A stretch of DNA of 30,537 nt from Tubiluchus corallicola. Taxonomy: Eukaryota; Priapulida; Priapulimorpha; Priapulimorphida; Tubiluchidae. The position numbers and the translations under genes were made by a program. Below the pieces are notes generated by a model. It had not been told where the DNA came from, searched no databases, and was given only the letters and a program-made list of their open reading frames with translations. The stretch's first letter is position 1, and each line of letters begins with the position of its first letter. Location: NCBI GenBank assembly GCA_030141605.1, contig JAQGDQ010001667.1, positions 1-30,537 on the forward strand, given 5' to 3'. Positions 27,988 through 30,537 of this stretch are shown here, piece after piece.

Positions 27988-28169
27988 GTATCAAGTCCAG
28001 TTGTAATATTATGTGCAAGACGCTAGATGTCGCCATCACGTTGAATTATGGGATTAAATCTGCATCCCTCCAAGCGCAACGACCCGAATGTTCAGCCTGG
28101 ATAGATGGTCAAAAAGCACTAGGATTCGTGGCTATTCCTTTCCATACCTGTGGGACGGTAGAAAGAACG
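27988..28169 (+). CDS. Exon: ZP-domain N-terminal half, on the plus strand
   Basis: A 182-bp plus-strand exon with acceptor TTTCACTTTGTTTAAAG and donor AACG|GTAAGC; phase 1 in, phase 0 out. It encodes IKSSCNIMCKTLDVAITL, then NYGIKSASLQAQRPECSAW, then IDGQKALGFVAIPFHTCGT, then VERT. The features are those of a ZP-N module: an early C...M.V.I strand, a middle cysteine (PEC), then F.IP...CGT. ZP domains polymerise or dimerise extracellular matrix and membrane-anchored proteins. The opposite strand is closed in all frames. Its outgoing phase 0 is exactly what the 26985-27145 exon needs, yet that exon is on the minus strand. The next plus-strand sequence is a MITE (28190) and a satellite, and no continuation exon was recognised in the window. 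Confidence 0.78.
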
Positions 28170-28189
28170 GTAAGCCTGCAAACGGCAAC

Positions 28190-28734
28190 TTAAAGAAAAG
28201 CCTGACGATTGTTTAGACTCAATCTCATTTTCATTTACGGTCCAAAATATACATTTTCTTGCCTATAAAAGTTAGCAATTGTTTCTTGCCTTGGAAAAAT
28301 TGCCTTGGAAGGTTAATTAAGGGCAACCGAACACAGCTATCGTTACTTCACTGTCGTCACAAACTAATCACAGTTTGTGCAATGGCAGGCATCTTCCCTG
28401 CTCGTCAAACACGTTTACGTAAGCGAAGATTGCTATAAGACACTGATGCGATGTTACGAAAATGACCTCTACCTCACACTTACGTCACATAGACACTGCA
28501 GTTCATGATCATGCTATCACGGTACAGCGCCTATTTGTCGGCCATGCGAATGTCACAAAAAGCGCCATTGCCAGTGTTAGTGGATACGCATAGCTTTGAA
28601 AGTATAACAAAATTTACTATTCGACGTAATTATTTTTTAATCTAAGTTTTGATTTAAAAAAGTTGTAGTTTCAATATTTTAGAACATACTTTATTTTGAA
28701 CTAATGTCTACACAATCGTCCTGTTTTCCTTTAA
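28190..28734 (+). mobile_element. Family B MITE, complete, TTAA-flanked
   Basis: Bounded by TTAA at 28190-28193 and 28731-28734. Inside are imperfect inverted ends, AGAAAAGCCTGACGATTGT on the left and the inverse of AGGAAAACAGGACGATTGT on the right (15 of 19 positions agree). The interior matches 14947-15445 throughout. No transposase. TTAA target duplication is characteristic of piggyBac-type insertion, but the terminal bases are not the usual piggyBac ones, so the superfamily is left open. Confidence 0.82.
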
Positions 28735-28901
28735 ATTATTATGATCTGACAAAACGAAAGGCAGAAAATGAGAACATTGTTGTTATTTTTCAGCGGTTTC
28801 CTATAGCTTAATTAACATAGTTTAATTAACATAAAGAAGGTTAGTTAACACAAGAGTGAAATCAATGACGTCTGTACAGAAAGGTGTTGGGCATGAAATG
28901 A

Positions 28902-29099
28902 CCTAAGAAAATCTCAAATCGAGATCAAGATCTGTATGATTTCACAAAGAAAAAGGAATGGAGTGATGGTATACAGAAACGACGGCTTAGATGGACTGAA
29001 CATGTCATCAGATTACTACAGGATTCTCCACTTACTACAGCATCACATCAAGCACTAATACCTGGGAGGAAACCAAGAGGAGGACTTCTGGATTGGACC
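28902..29099 (+). pseudogene. LINE ORF2 C-terminal fragment
   Basis: A plus-strand frame after a stop at 28899-28901 encodes KRRLRWTEHVIRL, then LLQDSPLTTASHQALIPG, then RKPRGGLLDWT. This is the arrangement RRLRW.GHV.R....A......GkR.RGR...W found at the C-terminus of many non-LTR retrotransposon ORF2 proteins. The second half of this segment (from 29006) is the first unit of the 97-bp satellite that follows, so the array arose by amplification of this coding remnant. Confidence 0.72.
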
Positions 29100-30537
29100 T
29101 GTCATCAGATTACCACAAGATTCTCCACTTACTACAGCATCACATCAAGCACTAATACCTGGGAGGAAACCAAGAGGAGGACATCCGGATTGGACATGTC
29201 ATCAGATTACCACAGGATTCTCCACTTACTACAGCATCACATCAAGCACTAACACCTGGGAGGAAACCAAGAGGAGGACATCCGGATTGGACATGTCATC
29301 AGATTACTACAGGATTCTCCACTTACTACAGCATCACATCAAGCACTAATACCTGGGAGGAAACCAAGAGGAGGACATCCGGATTGGACATGTCATCAGA
29401 TTACCACAGGATTCTCCACTTACTACAGCATTACATCAAGCACTAATATCTGAGAGGAAACCAAGAGGAGGACATCCGGATTGGACATGTCATCAGATTA
29501 CCACAGGATTCTCCACTTACTACAGCGTTACATCAAGCACTAATACCTGGGAGGAAACCAAGAGGAGGACTTCCGGATTGGACATGTCATCAGATTACCA
29601 CAGGATTCTCCACTTACTACAGCATTACATCAAGCACTAATACCTGGGAGGAAACCAAGAGGAGGACATCCGGATTGGACATGTCATCAGATTACCACAG
29701 GATTCTCCACTTACTACAGCATTACATCAAGCACTAATACCTGGGAGGAAACCAAGAGGAGGACATCCGGATTGGACATGTCATCAGATTACCACAAGAT
29801 TCTCCACTTACTACAGCATCACATCAAGCACTAATACCTGGGAGGAAACCAAGAGGAGGACATCCGGATTGGACATGTCATCAGATTACCACAGGATTCT
29901 CCACTTACTACAGCATTACATCAAGCACTAATACCTGGGAGGAAACCAAGAGGAGGACTTCCGGATTGGACATGTCATCAGATTACCACAGGATTCTCCA
30001 CTTACTACAGCATTACATCAAGCACTAATACCTGAGAGGAAACCAAGAGGAGGACTTCCGGATTGGACATGTCATCAGATTACCACAGGATTCTCCACTT
30101 ACTACAGCATTACATCAAGCACTAATACCTGAGAGGAAACCAAGAGGAGGACTTCCGGATTGGACATGTCATCAGATTACCACAGGATTCTCCACTTACT
30201 ACAGCATCACATCAAATACTAATACCTGGGAGGAAACCAAGAGGAGGACTTCCGGATTGGACATGTCATCAGATTACCACAGGATTCTCCACTTACTACA
30301 GCATCACATCAAATACTAATACCTGGGAGGAAACCAAGAGGAGGACTTCCGGATTGGACATGTCATCAGATTACCACAGGATTCTCCACTTACTACAGCA
30401 TCACATCAAATACTAATCTAAGAGGAAAACAAGAGGAGGACTTCCGGATTTGACATGTCATCAGATTACCACAGGATTCTCCACTTACTACAGCATTACA
30501 TCAAGCACTAATACCTGAGAGGAAACCAAGAGGAGGA
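29006..30537. repeat. 97-bp satellite, about 15.8 copies, continuing past the window
   Basis: Units start CATCAGATTACYACAGGATT at 29006, 29103, 29200 and so on, at 97-bp steps to the window end. They contain CTCCACTTACTACAGCATYA, AAGCACTAATACCTGGGAGG and AAACCAAGAGGAGGACWTCC. The period is not a multiple of three, so the ORF2-derived frame is lost between units. Late units carry AAATACTAA for AAGCACTAA, showing local homogenisation. Confidence 0.94.

Overview
The window looks like animal nuclear DNA, most likely from a marine invertebrate. A mollusc or other lophotrochozoan is my guess; no species is identified. The evidence is AT-rich, very repeat-dense sequence with long microsatellites, at least nine tandem-repeat arrays with units of 35 to 154 bp, several dispersed transposon families, and short cysteine-rich exons bounded by GT-AG splice sites in long introns. 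There are no bacterial-style operons, and almost every long open frame is a by-product of a tandem array.

The only convincing host coding sequence is at the right. Five exons on the minus strand (26985-27145, 25355-25419, 24116-24253, 21781-21888, 20844-20993) have good splice sites and intron phases that chain without conflict (0-2, 2-1, 1-1, 1-1, 1-?). Three of them encode EGF-like/EB-like cysteine modules, so the product should be a secreted or membrane-anchored modular protein. A sixth exon, 27988-28169, encodes the N-terminal half of a zona pellucida (ZP) domain but lies on the plus strand. Its phases (1-0) would fit exactly in front of the 26985-27145 exon, which itself looks like the next piece of a ZP domain. 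This is either a broken or inverted gene, a divergent paralogue, or an assembly inversion. It is the most interesting point in the window.

Layout. 1-3700: pentamer microsatellites, a 72-bp array, MITE fragments and a 600-bp GA tract. 4100-8900: MITE copies, a degenerate repeat, LINE 3' ends, and a reverse transcriptase fragment on the minus strand at 8637-8867 with a YADD motif. 9400-12760: 118-bp repeats, then 84-bp and 51-bp arrays that appear to derive from one 26-28-bp monomer. 12900-16000: ATT and GAT microsatellites, inverted copies of left-hand elements, and a second LINE 3' end. 16850-19950: 154-bp, CAA/CAG, 126-bp and 35-bp arrays; the 35-bp unit carries a CArg-box palindrome. 20700-28200: the exons, with a 52-bp array, a Tigger-like MITE and a LINE 3' end in the introns. 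28190-30537: a complete TTAA-flanked MITE, then a 97-bp satellite that grew out of a LINE ORF2 C-terminus and runs off the window end.

Many dispersed elements (families A, B and E here) share a terminal motif close to TTTAAAGGAARAC, which suggests one transposition machinery moved them. Coordinates of dispersed repeats are by eye and good to about 10-20 bases; exon boundaries were placed on individual splice-site bases.
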